Below, piece after piece: positions 1 to 6,473 of a DNA stretch of 6,998 nt. The notes beneath the pieces were generated by a model. That model did no database searches. It saw only the letters and a list, made by a program, of their open reading frames with translations, and was not told the DNA's origin. The number at the start of each line of letters is the position of its first letter. The first letter of the stretch is position 1. The DNA comes from Candidatus Omnitrophota bacterium (GTDB taxonomy: Bacteria; Ratteibacteria; UBA8468; B48-G9; DTJG01): positions 1 to 6,998 of the forward strand of contig JAMWBX010000067.1 in NCBI GenBank assembly GCA_023818725.1. The letters run 5' to 3'. The position numbers and the translations under genes were made by a program.

Positions 1-1973
1 GCGATAGTAAATGGTTGGCTTACCCCATAAATTTTCGGGTTTGTTGTACTGACGACCTTTATTGAATAGTCATTGCCGGGCGCAAGAAACGAAGGTATCT
101 TCCACACGCAGGAGCCGGTCGAATTTGAACTTGTTGACGCAGTAGAAAAAATCGTGCTAACAAATTGTCCGGATTTCAGCAGTTCAATTCTTACAAAACT
201 ACCCACATTTCCATAGCACTTCCATTGGATCAACTGTTGTGTGTCTTTAGAAAAACTTACAGAGCCTGATGGACTCTCAACCACAATCCTTCCGGAAATA
301 ATTGAGAAGGTCGAATCGCTTAAATCTGCGATATCCCTTACAGTGCTTGAGATACGGATTTTATAATCATCAGATTCAGATATATTTGCAGGAACCTTCC
401 ACTGATAAAAACCGCTGCCATTACTTCCAATCGGAATCCCTGAAGCGATAACACAGATCAACATGTCATTTTTCAATAATTCAATCTTTAGATTCCCTTT
501 AATTTTACCGGCATACTTCCATATAATTGTCTTTGTGCTTCCTTGTTCCCATTGTTCGCCACCATTTGGAGAGACAAGTTCCAGTCCAGAGGCTGTGCCA
601 TAAACCTTTATGCAAACATTTGAGCCAGGCCTTGATAATGTAATATCCCTCCATATTATTCCATCATTGCTCACAAAACTTTGTCCGGCAGATGCTATTG
701 CCTTGCTGCTATAACCTGCGATTGGTACTTCCATTGGGATTGGATAATTGTGGTTTGGGGTTTTCAATTTCACGACAGCAGAAAACTTTTCATTTTTTGA
801 AACAGGTACATCAGTGAGAAGCTTTACTGTGTGATATCCGGGGTCTGGAATAGTGCCTGATTTTATTGTTTGCAATGAGCCATCTACAGGTGAAGAATCA
901 GAAACATTCTTGTATATTTTTACTTCATATTGCGAGTTCAAAACAGGAGTGTAAAATCCAACCGCCTGTATTAATCCTGATTGGGTCGCAGTAAAAACAT
1001 TGGCAAAATGTGCTGTATCATCACCAAATCCCGCTGAAGTGACCCACCCGAGCGGGTCATACTGGTATATCAGGTTATAATTGTCAACAGGTTCTGCATT
1101 ATTGAAAACAGCGCAGTTTTTCCCTGTGTTGGTGTCATAGTAAGAGATGTAGAAGTATCCTGATTCTCCCCACAAAGTCCCCCAGCTATTTTTTACTATG
1201 AAAGCACCGTCTCCTGGTGGAATCCCGGCAGCACTTCCATAAAAATTTGTTCGGCTGTAATTATCAATCCATCCAACGATTGAAACTGCATGGTTTGAAA
1301 CGCTGGAACCACTATAATAATAGTTTTTCCCTTTTGCAAGATAGGCATTGTTGTAATACATTGTCGTATAAATTGCTCCATACTTCATCACTGCCTGTTT
1401 TATTGCGTTATTGTCCAGTGAGTTTTTTCTATCAGGCAAAAACACGACATCCTGAACATGCTTTACGGGTTGCAGATTTTCAGGAGAACTGGATGAATTT
1501 GCCTCATATGGGTCCGAAAATTCTAAAATTGGACCTGACCATCTTACCAGATAGGCAGTTGACATAAAATGGTTGCCCCCATCAGACGCTTTCCTGTCAA
1601 ATCCTTCTGCATAGGAGGAGCTTAAAATGTTTTTCATGTGATTTTCTGAAAAATCCATTGATTCGTTGTTTGACAAAAGATATGATTCAAGGGATGAATA
1701 TGTGGCGAAGGCCCAGCAGCTTCCTGCTGTTTTTTGATCTTTTACAGGCGAAACTTTCTTATATGAACGAAGGTCGAATGAGGATGGCGCAGAAGAATAA
1801 AGAGCAGATGGCAGGGAGATTGGAACAGGGGATATTATTTGCTGAGAGTCAAATGTGGACTTTTTCACAAATTCAGGATTCGGTGGCGCAAAATCAAGGG
1901 TTTCAGCTGAAAACAGCTTTGAGACAGCCAGCAGCAAGAAAAGATAAAAACCTGTCAGAATCTTTTTGTGCAT
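1..1973 (-). CDS. Secreted papain-like (C1A) cysteine peptidase with lectin-like and Ig-like domains, 3' end beyond window
   Basis: The minus strand is open for 657 codons from ATG at 1973 to the window edge, with no stop or frameshift; the C-terminus is missing. AAAGGAGG (1978-1985) lies 4 nt before the ATG. Residues 1-23 form a Sec signal peptide (two Lys, hydrophobic core, FSA before Glu24), so the protein is exported. Residues about 66-290 are a papain-fold peptidase: FDLRS at 66-70, oxyanion Gln80, nucleophile Cys86 in GSCWAF, His228 in NHAVSIVGW, Asn262 in KNSWG. Only about 40 residues separate the signal peptide from the mature-domain start, so there is no full-length I29-type propeptide. 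Residues about 295-459 resemble the lectin-like domain that commonly follows bacterial and archaeal C1 peptidases. Two Ser/Thr-rich Kre9/KNH-type Ig-like repeats follow (about 464-559 and 563-657); the first has the PNGGEQW...G.T..I.W signature. Likely role: extracellular or surface protein degradation. A sorting signal, if any, lies outside the window. It is probably the last visible gene of the leftward operon, 54 nt after the nitrilase-family gene. Confidence 0.93.
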   Translation of the reverse strand, partial: MHKKILTGFYLFLLLAVSKLFSAETLDFAPPNPEFVKKSTFDSQQIISPVPISLPSALYSSAPSSFDLRSYKKVSPVKDQKTAGSCWAFATYSSLESYLLSNNESMDFSENHMKNILSSSYAEGFDRKASDGGNHFMSTAYLVRWSGPILEFSDPYEANSSSSPENLQPVKHVQDVVFLPDRKNSLDNNAIKQAVMKYGAIYTTMYYNNAYLAKGKNYYYSGSSVSNHAVSIVGWIDNYSRTNFYGSAAGIPPGDGAFIVKNSWGTLWGESGYFYISYYDTNTGKNCAVFNNAEPVDNYNLIYQYDPLGWVTSAGFGDDTAHFANVFTATQSGLIQAVGFYTPVLNSQYEVKIYKNVSDSSPVDGSLQTIKSGTIPDPGYHTVKLLTDVPVSKNEKFSAVVKLKTPNHNYPIPMEVPIAGYSSKAIASAGQSFVSNDGIIWRDITLSRPGSNVCIKVYGTASGLELVSPNGGEQWEQGSTKTIIWKYAGKIKGNLKIELLKNDMLICVIASGIPIGSNGSGFYQWKVPANISESDDYKIRISSTVRDIADLSDSTFSIISGRIVVESPSGSVSFSKDTQQLIQWKCYGNVGSFVRIELLKSGQFVSTIFSTASTSSNSTGSCVWKIPSFLAPGNDYSIKVVSTTNPKIYGVSQPFTI

Positions 1974-2027
1974 GATGCCTCCTTTAATTTCTAATTTTCA
2001 CTGAGTTCAGAAATTTGTAAAAATTTT

Positions 2028-2888
2028 CTACGATGAAATCTTTTTGTATATAAGAGGTCTTCTGTATCTCGGATGAAACAATGGATCAGACCTTCTTCTT
2101 TTAAGCGTTTCTGCCTTGAGTGTGTCTATAATCATCTGTTCTGTTGTTTGGCCTGGTCTTGTTTCCGCTTCGATTTCACCAAAAGGATTGATAACCATCA
2201 CAAGGGGCACTCCATAATACTCGACTCCTTTTTCATTCACAGGTCCGCATGCATTGATTGTAATATGATAAACTCCATTCTGCCAGGCGGCTGCTCTGAA
2301 ATTTATTAACGCAAGTTCCCTCCATTCATCATATGCTTTGAGTGGATTTGTTTTTATATTATCTGGTCCCCAGCACATATAAAATGGCGCGATTATCACT
2401 TCTGCGCCATTAAGATATGATAATCTTGCCGATTCACAGAACCAGTTGTCAAAACATATATTAACCCCAACTCTTGCCTTTTTTGTTTCTATAACAGTGA
2501 AATCATCAGCACCTGCTTCAATTGTGTATTCAAGCGGCGGAATATGAGTTTTTCTGTATCTTCCTAAAAATCCATCAGGTGAAACAAAAACATAGGTGTT
2601 TCTTATAATATCACACTCATCTTTTTCTGCAATTCCGAAGCCAATGGTTACATTGAATCTTTTTGCTGCTTCAATCATTTTTTGCGTTGATGGGCCTTTA
2701 AAGTATTCGCTCGCCTCAAAAAAACTTCTGTCAACGCAAAAACCAGTGATGCTCATTTCAGGAAAAAGACACCAGTCAACTTTATGTTCAACGGCTTTTT
2801 CTAACCATTCAGTATGCCTTTTGAAATTTTCCTGTGGATTAGCGGGTCTGCTTCGCATTGAGATTGCTGCGACCTTGATATCTTCCAT
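2028..2888 (-). CDS. Carbon-nitrogen hydrolase, nitrilase superfamily (amidase/carbamoylase type)
   Basis: This is a 286-residue single-domain cytoplasmic enzyme of normal length for the superfamily. The Glu-Lys-Cys catalytic triad is visible: Glu44 in LFPEMSITGF, Lys113 in GRYRKTHIP and nucleophile Cys145 in VNICFDNWF. Glu120, the usual second glutamate, follows the lysine. The AR.SYLNGAEVIIAPF segment after the cysteine and RAAAWQNGVYHI at about 198-209 are typical family landmarks. The family hydrolyses non-peptide C-N bonds in amides, N-carbamoyl compounds or nitriles through a cysteine thioester. The Arg-rich tail (RRRSDP, then RYRRP) resembles N-carbamoyl-amine and amide hydrolases more than true nitrilases, but the substrate cannot be assigned. 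The ATG at 2888 has AGGGGAG just upstream (2892-2898). The gene begins 18 nt after the stop of the deacetylase-like gene, so the two are almost certainly cotranscribed. It has no signal peptide. Confidence 0.92.
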   Translation of the reverse strand: MEDIKVAAISMRSRPANPQENFKRHTEWLEKAVEHKVDWCLFPEMSITGFCVDRSFFEASEYFKGPSTQKMIEAAKRFNVTIGFGIAEKDECDIIRNTYVFVSPDGFLGRYRKTHIPPLEYTIEAGADDFTVIETKKARVGVNICFDNWFCESARLSYLNGAEVIIAPFYMCWGPDNIKTNPLKAYDEWRELALINFRAAAWQNGVYHITINACGPVNEKGVEYYGVPLVMVINPFGEIEAETRPGQTTEQMIIDTLKAETLKRRRSDPLFHPRYRRPLIYKKISS

Positions 2889-2906
2889 TATCTCCCCTTA
2901 TACAGG

Positions 2907-4205
2907 TTAAATAACCTTTTCTCCTCTTATAAATACAGAATCAATCTTTAAGGAGTAATTACCTGGCCTACCTTTTATTTCTCCAATCACAAGATCAGCA
3001 AGCTTTCCATTTTTAATTTCACCGGTATTAAGGTCGTCTCCATTATTTTTCTTAATCATTTTCACTATATTGGTTGAGCAGCAGGCAGAGGTAATGGATA
3101 GGGCCTTTTCAAAAGGAATGGCTGGATGTTTTTTATGCCATATGCCTGACATTGGTTTTGTCAGATATGAAAGAAGATTCGAGAATACTTTATCGATTGT
3201 GGCAAGGCTTCCGTAAAGCGTGGTGGGCCCTTTTTCAGTAACATAAACATATTTATAGTCCTTATCAACTGTTCCTTTTATACCATCGCACTCAAACTCT
3301 CTGACCCCCTTTGACTGGCTTACAAAAACTGAATCTGTAATTGCCATAATGTCACAAGATTCCTTTTTTGCGAAAACATCTCTGATATACCATGGAGCAA
3401 TATGATATCCATCGACAATAAGCTCTAGCATAATATCAAGCGTAAGGGCTGCTTCAAGGGCGCCACCGCCAAAAAAACTCTTGTAAATATTTCCTGTCGG
3501 TCCGTTTAGAAAATGGATGAAATACTTCAGGCCTGCTTCAATTGATTCCATAAACTGCCGGCAGGTTGCAGAGGTGTGTCCTGCGCCAACAGAAACGCCT
3601 TTTGAGACAAGATATTCAGTAAGTTTTACCGCTTTTTTCCCGTCATCTGGCGGAACATTGACAAGTCGCGCAAGGCCGGTTTCATTTATTTCGTCAAAAA
3701 CAGTTCTATCAGGTTCAAATACATATTCTGTATTCATTGCTCCCTGATTCGCTGGATTAATAAATGTTCCTTCTAACATTGCGCCTTCGTAAAATTTGCC
3801 CATCCAGTAATGACTGTTATTTTTTATGAATTTTTCAAGTTCTTTGAGAGCAAACCTGATTTTTTTCAAGGGAATTGCTGCTGTTGAGGCGTAAAGTTTT
3901 GTAGCGCCTGTTTTTACCCTGAGTTTTGCCCAGTTTTCAAGACCTTCCTGATAAATCTCGCTGGACGACTCAAACACTTTTTTTTCATTACTGTATCTTC
4001 CGGCATAAAATGAGAAAAGCCCTGCGCCATGGGTATGAAGTTCGATAAAACCAGGAAAGACATACTTGCCCTTGAGATCTATGGATTTTATCTCTGTATT
4101 TGCTTTACTGGATTTTTCAAGATAAAGCCTTTCATTTTTAATGACGATATCAAGCCCTTTTTTCAAACCTTTTTCAGTGCAGATTATGCCATTGGTAAGT
4201 TTCAT
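2907..4205 (-). CDS. N-acetylglucosamine-6-phosphate deacetylase-like amidohydrolase (NagA family)
   Basis: This is a 432-residue metal-dependent amidohydrolase with the usual split beta-sandwich (about 1-50 and the last 40 residues) around a TIM barrel. Motifs in order are: PGFIELHTHG at 51-60 with metal-ligand-type His57 and His59; Glu145 in MLEGTFINP, matching the HLEGP metal glutamate of NagA; His210 in VGAGHTSAT; His231 in FIHFLNGP; His268 in VDGYHIAP; and the catalytic-type Asp291 in AITDS. NagA enzymes remove acetate from GlcNAc-6-phosphate. Here HLEGP is LEGTF and HLFNAM is HFLNGP, so the substrate may differ. No NagB deaminase, kinase or PTS gene is nearby. I chose ATG 4205 because AAGGAG (4210-4215) precedes it; an in-frame TTG at 4220 would overlap that site. 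It is the first gene of the leftward operon. Family confidence is high, substrate confidence low. Confidence 0.88.
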   Translation of the reverse strand: MKLTNGIICTEKGLKKGLDIVIKNERLYLEKSSKANTEIKSIDLKGKYVFPGFIELHTHGAGLFSFYAGRYSNEKKVFESSSEIYQEGLENWAKLRVKTGATKLYASTAAIPLKKIRFALKELEKFIKNNSHYWMGKFYEGAMLEGTFINPANQGAMNTEYVFEPDRTVFDEINETGLARLVNVPPDDGKKAVKLTEYLVSKGVSVGAGHTSATCRQFMESIEAGLKYFIHFLNGPTGNIYKSFFGGGALEAALTLDIMLELIVDGYHIAPWYIRDVFAKKESCDIMAITDSVFVSQSKGVREFECDGIKGTVDKDYKYVYVTEKGPTTLYGSLATIDKVFSNLLSYLTKPMSGIWHKKHPAIPFEKALSITSACCSTNIVKMIKKNNGDDLNTGEIKNGKLADLVIGEIKGRPGNYSLKIDSVFIRGEKVI

Positions 4206-4209
4206 ATCT

Positions 4210-4215
4210 CTCCTT
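4210..4215 (-). promoter_or_regulatory. Ribosome binding site deciding the start of the NagA-like gene
   Basis: On the minus strand AAGGAG lies 4 nt before ATG 4205-4203. The alternative in-frame TTG start at 4220 would place this site inside the coding region and has no purine-rich site of its own, so the ATG is preferred. Confidence 0.8.
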
Positions 4216-4239
4216 TTCAACAGTCAAATTTTTTCAACA
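4214..4239. repeat. 9-bp direct repeat in the leader of the leftward operon
   Basis: TTTTCAACA occurs exactly at 4214-4222 and again at 4231-4239, with a 17-bp period. On the minus strand each copy reads TGTTGAAAA, and the copy nearer the gene touches the ribosome binding site. It could be a paired protein-binding site or a chance repeat in AT-rich sequence. Confidence 0.35.
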
Positions 4240-4247
4240 AAAGGCAA

Positions 4248-4269
4248 AAATTTCCTTGAACGGAAAATT
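4248..4269. promoter_or_regulatory. Inverted repeat enclosing the -35 box, possible operator
   Basis: TTTCC (4251-4255) and GGAAA (4262-4266) are perfect inverted arms around a 6-nt centre, which is exactly the TTGAAC -35 hexamer. Skipping one mismatch on each side, the arms extend by AA/TT to 4248 and 4269. The symmetry and position fit a dimeric repressor site that would block RNA polymerase. No regulator gene is present in the window, so this is inferred from position alone. Confidence 0.4.
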
Positions 4270-4284
4270 CTAATATAGTATAAC
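4256..4284 (+). promoter_or_regulatory. Sigma-70-type promoter of the aminotransferase operon
   Basis: TTGAAC (4256-4261) and TATAAC (4279-4284) are separated by 17 bp, the optimal spacing. TATAAC has one mismatch to the -10 consensus and TTGAAC one or two to the -35. Transcription would start near 4291, giving a short leader of about 15 nt that carries the ribosome binding site. It lies in the divergent intergenic region directly before the first rightward gene. Confidence 0.65.
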
Positions 4285-4305
4285 ATAATCAATCGGAGGA
4301 TAATT

Positions 4306-5457
4306 ATGGAAAAAAAGCAGATTCCATTTCTGGCGATGGGTGGTTTGTATCAACAGGATGACCTTGATGCTGCAATCAGCGTGATAAAAGAAGTATGTGA
4401 TGGCAGGGGCAGTTTTTTCCCTTTACCTGAAGAAAATGAGTTTCAACAGCTTTTCGCAGCGCACGAAGGAGCAAGAAAAGCAGTGGCAGTTAATTCCTGT
4501 GGAACAGCCCTTGATTGTTGCATGATGGCGCTCGGTATAGGTGATGGCGACGAGGTAATCACGACACCATTTTCTTTTGTATGCACAGCAGGCACCGCAG
4601 TTGCTAGGGGTGCAAGGGTCGTTTTTGCTGACATTCATCATGAAACTCTTAATCTTGATCCTGAAAGGGTGAGGGAAAAGATTACTGAAAGAACGAAAGC
4701 AATTATCCCTGTCCATTTTGCTGGACTTTCGTGCGATATCGACGCCTTTGATGCAATTTCAAAAGAGGCAGGAATTCCAGTTATTTATGATGCTGCCCAC
4801 GCAGTCGGTGCAAAACACAACAATATGCCCATCGGAGGTAAAGGGAAGGCAAGTTGTTACAGTTTTCAGGGTAACAAGAATATGACATGTCTTGGAGAAG
4901 GTGGAGCAGTGACGACCGATGACGACCAGTTTGCGGAAAAAGTAAGGCAGCTAAAAACATTTGGTTATGTGTATGGAGAGAAACTTCGCATTGTGAGCAT
5001 AGGATTTAACTACCGGATGACAAAGGTTCAGCTTGCTGTTGGCATAACACAGATTAAAAAAATTGATTTTGTGAACAGTTTAAAAAGAGAAAGAATGCAG
5101 AGATTGAATGAATTGCTCAGGGATGTCGATGAGATAATTTTGCCACCAGGCATTGATGAAAATCATGCGTGCCATCTTTATGTTATCCGGATCAATACCG
5201 ATGTTTTAGCGGTAAAAGCTGATCTTTTTGCTGCGCATCTGAAGAATAATTACGGGATCCAGACAGCAAAGCATTATCCACCTATATGGGAATGGGAGAT
5301 TTTTGCCACACTGGGATATGATGGTTCTGATTGTCCTGTCGCTGCTAAAGTGGCATCTCAGGTATTGAGTTTGCCTGTTTTTCCAAACACAACATATGAG
5401 GATTTGGAATATATTGCGTACTCTATAAAGCAAACAGTTTATGAACTAAGAAAATAG
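4306..5457 (+). CDS. DegT/DnrJ/EryC1/StrS-family PLP-dependent sugar aminotransferase
   Basis: This is a 383-residue fold-type I aminotransferase of normal family length. Landmarks are NSCGTALD at 63-70 (phosphate-binding turn), TTPFSFV at 86-92 (family TPxTF/TPFSF region), PVHFAG at 135-140, Asp162 in YDAAHAVGA (contacts the PLP pyridine nitrogen), the Schiff-base Lys191 in SFQGNKNMTCLGEGG, GFNYRMT at 233-239, HLYVIR at 290-295 and the C-terminal LSLPVFPNTTYEDL at 355-368. The family transfers an amino group, usually from glutamate or glutamine, to a keto sugar nucleotide, keto sugar phosphate or keto-inositol. The substrate cannot be fixed from motifs. The ATG at 4306 has GGAGGA at 4295-4300 with 5-nt spacing and sits behind a good promoter. 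The oxidoreductase starts 8 nt downstream and probably makes the keto substrate. There is no signal peptide, so it is cytoplasmic. Confidence 0.95.
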   Translation: MEKKQIPFLAMGGLYQQDDLDAAISVIKEVCDGRGSFFPLPEENEFQQLFAAHEGARKAVAVNSCGTALDCCMMALGIGDGDEVITTPFSFVCTAGTAVARGARVVFADIHHETLNLDPERVREKITERTKAIIPVHFAGLSCDIDAFDAISKEAGIPVIYDAAHAVGAKHNNMPIGGKGKASCYSFQGNKNMTCLGEGGAVTTDDDQFAEKVRQLKTFGYVYGEKLRIVSIGFNYRMTKVQLAVGITQIKKIDFVNSLKRERMQRLNELLRDVDEIILPPGIDENHACHLYVIRINTDVLAVKADLFAAHLKNNYGIQTAKHYPPIWEWEIFATLGYDGSDCPVAAKVASQVLSLPVFPNTTYEDLEYIAYSIKQTVYELRK

Positions 5458-5465
5458 AGGTAAAA

Positions 5466-6473
5466 ATGGAGAAAAAAATAAGATGGGCATTGATCGGAGC
5501 AGGAACAATTGCAAAGAAAAGAGTGTGCGCTGCCATTTTCGATGAACCGCGGAGCGATCTTGTAATTATTGTTGACAGAGATGTCTCAAAAGCAAAGGAG
5601 CTGGCGGAACTTTACGGTTGCCAGACATATTCTGATAATTTTCAGGACGCGATTGAAAATCCCGATGTTGATGCTGTTTATATTGCGACGCCTGTGTTTC
5701 TTCATGCTGAACAGACAGTTGCGGCAATAGAAGCAGGCAAACATGTGATATGCGAAAAACCTCTTGCTCTTGACTATAGATCGGCCATCAGGGTTGTAAA
5801 AGCCGCGCAAAAATCCGGTGTGCGAGCAACCACTGCCTATTTCAGAAGATTTTCTCCGAAATATCTTTTTACGAGAGAATTGATAACGAAGGGTATCTTT
5901 GAAAAAATTTTGTTGACGAGGATATGCTACCACACATGGTTTCAAATTTTGCCACAGAGTCCGTTATTCTGGAGGGCACAAAAGGATCTTTCAGGAGGCG
6001 GAATTATTTTTGATATGGGCTCGCATATGTTTGATGTTTTGATTGGCCTTTTTGGACTGCCTGTCAGTGTTTTTGCAAAAATGCGAAAAATTGTTTTTGA
6101 TTACAGCGTCGAAGATTCCTCAGCCATAATAATGGAATATGAAAATGGCATGCTGGTGACAGCCAGTTTTAACTGGAATTCAAAAACTTATGCGCACGAA
6201 TTTGAAATTATTGGAACCCGGGCTAAGATAAGATGGATTCCTTACGACGGGGATAAGATTACTTTGATCACTGACAGTAAGGTGGAAGAGGTGGAAAAAC
6301 CAAATTACAAAAATGTGCATTACCCATTAATAGAGGATTTTGTATCCGCCATCAAGGAAAATAGAAATCCTGCTATATCAATGGAAGATGCCGCAAAGAC
6401 AAATCTTTTAATGGAGGCATGTTATCTTTCATCTCAACAATCAAGGGAAATATACCTGAAGGAGATTTCTTAA
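5466..6473 (+). CDS. Gfo/Idh/MocA-family NAD(P)-dependent sugar or cyclitol oxidoreductase
   Basis: This is a 335-residue two-domain dehydrogenase. The Rossmann domain (about 5-120) carries GAGTIA at 11-16 and a second strand ending IIVD37R; an acidic residue there usually favours NAD over NADP. EKPL at 97-100 holds the conserved Lys98. The C-terminal substrate domain has GGGIIFDMGSHMFD at 177-190, where Asp183 and His187 match the catalytic Asp/His pair of inositol dehydrogenase-type members. These enzymes oxidise a ring or chain hydroxyl of a sugar, sugar phosphate, nucleotide sugar or inositol to a ketone, or the reverse. Its GAGG site (5457-5460) begins on the last base of the aminotransferase stop codon, and the gap is 8 nt, which indicates cotranscription and coupled expression. 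A joint oxidation-amination role is the natural reading, as in known pairs for diacetamido sugars, kanosamine and inosamines. The exact substrate is unknown. Confidence 0.94.
   Translation: MEKKIRWALIGAGTIAKKRVCAAIFDEPRSDLVIIVDRDVSKAKELAELYGCQTYSDNFQDAIENPDVDAVYIATPVFLHAEQTVAAIEAGKHVICEKPLALDYRSAIRVVKAAQKSGVRATTAYFRRFSPKYLFTRELITKGIFEKILLTRICYHTWFQILPQSPLFWRAQKDLSGGGIIFDMGSHMFDVLIGLFGLPVSVFAKMRKIVFDYSVEDSSAIIMEYENGMLVTASFNWNSKTYAHEFEIIGTRAKIRWIPYDGDKITLITDSKVEEVEKPNYKNVHYPLIEDFVSAIKENRNPAISMEDAAKTNLLMEACYLSSQQSREIYLKEIS
6459..6464 (+). promoter_or_regulatory. Ribosome binding site inside the oxidoreductase 3' end
   Basis: AAGGAG lies 8 nt before the ATG at 6473 and within the last codons of the oxidoreductase gene. 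It supports the short unrecognised downstream gene as really translated and coupled to its neighbour. Confidence 0.75.

Noticed and set aside
1196..1381. Minus-strand 61-codon open frame
   Set aside because: It is an out-of-frame shadow of the peptidase on the same strand, covering the region of the catalytic histidine.
1217..1975. Plus-strand open frames of 116 and 105 codons (1217-1567 and 1658-1975)
   Set aside because: They lie antisense to the peptidase gene, whose minus-strand frame shows a complete signal peptide, catalytic residues and domains. Their translations show no recognisable motif.
1974..2027. Possible promoter or terminator between the nitrilase-family gene and the peptidase
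   Set aside because: A TTTACA-like box occurs at 2021-2016 on the minus strand, but no good -10 follows at proper spacing, and there is no hairpin with a T-run.
4206..4220. Upstream TTG start for the NagA-like gene, adding five residues
   Set aside because: The extra codons are the ribosome binding site itself (AAAAGGAGA). The ATG at 4205 has proper spacing from it.
4267..4295. Minus-strand promoter for the leftward operon using TAGAAT (4272-4267) as -10
   Set aside because: No acceptable -35 hexamer lies 16-18 bp upstream; the nearest, TTGATT, is only 14 bp away. A leftward promoter must exist somewhere here, but I cannot place it.
4423..4716. Minus-strand open frames inside the aminotransferase gene
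   Set aside because: They are antisense shadows; the plus-strand frame carries the full set of PLP-enzyme motifs.
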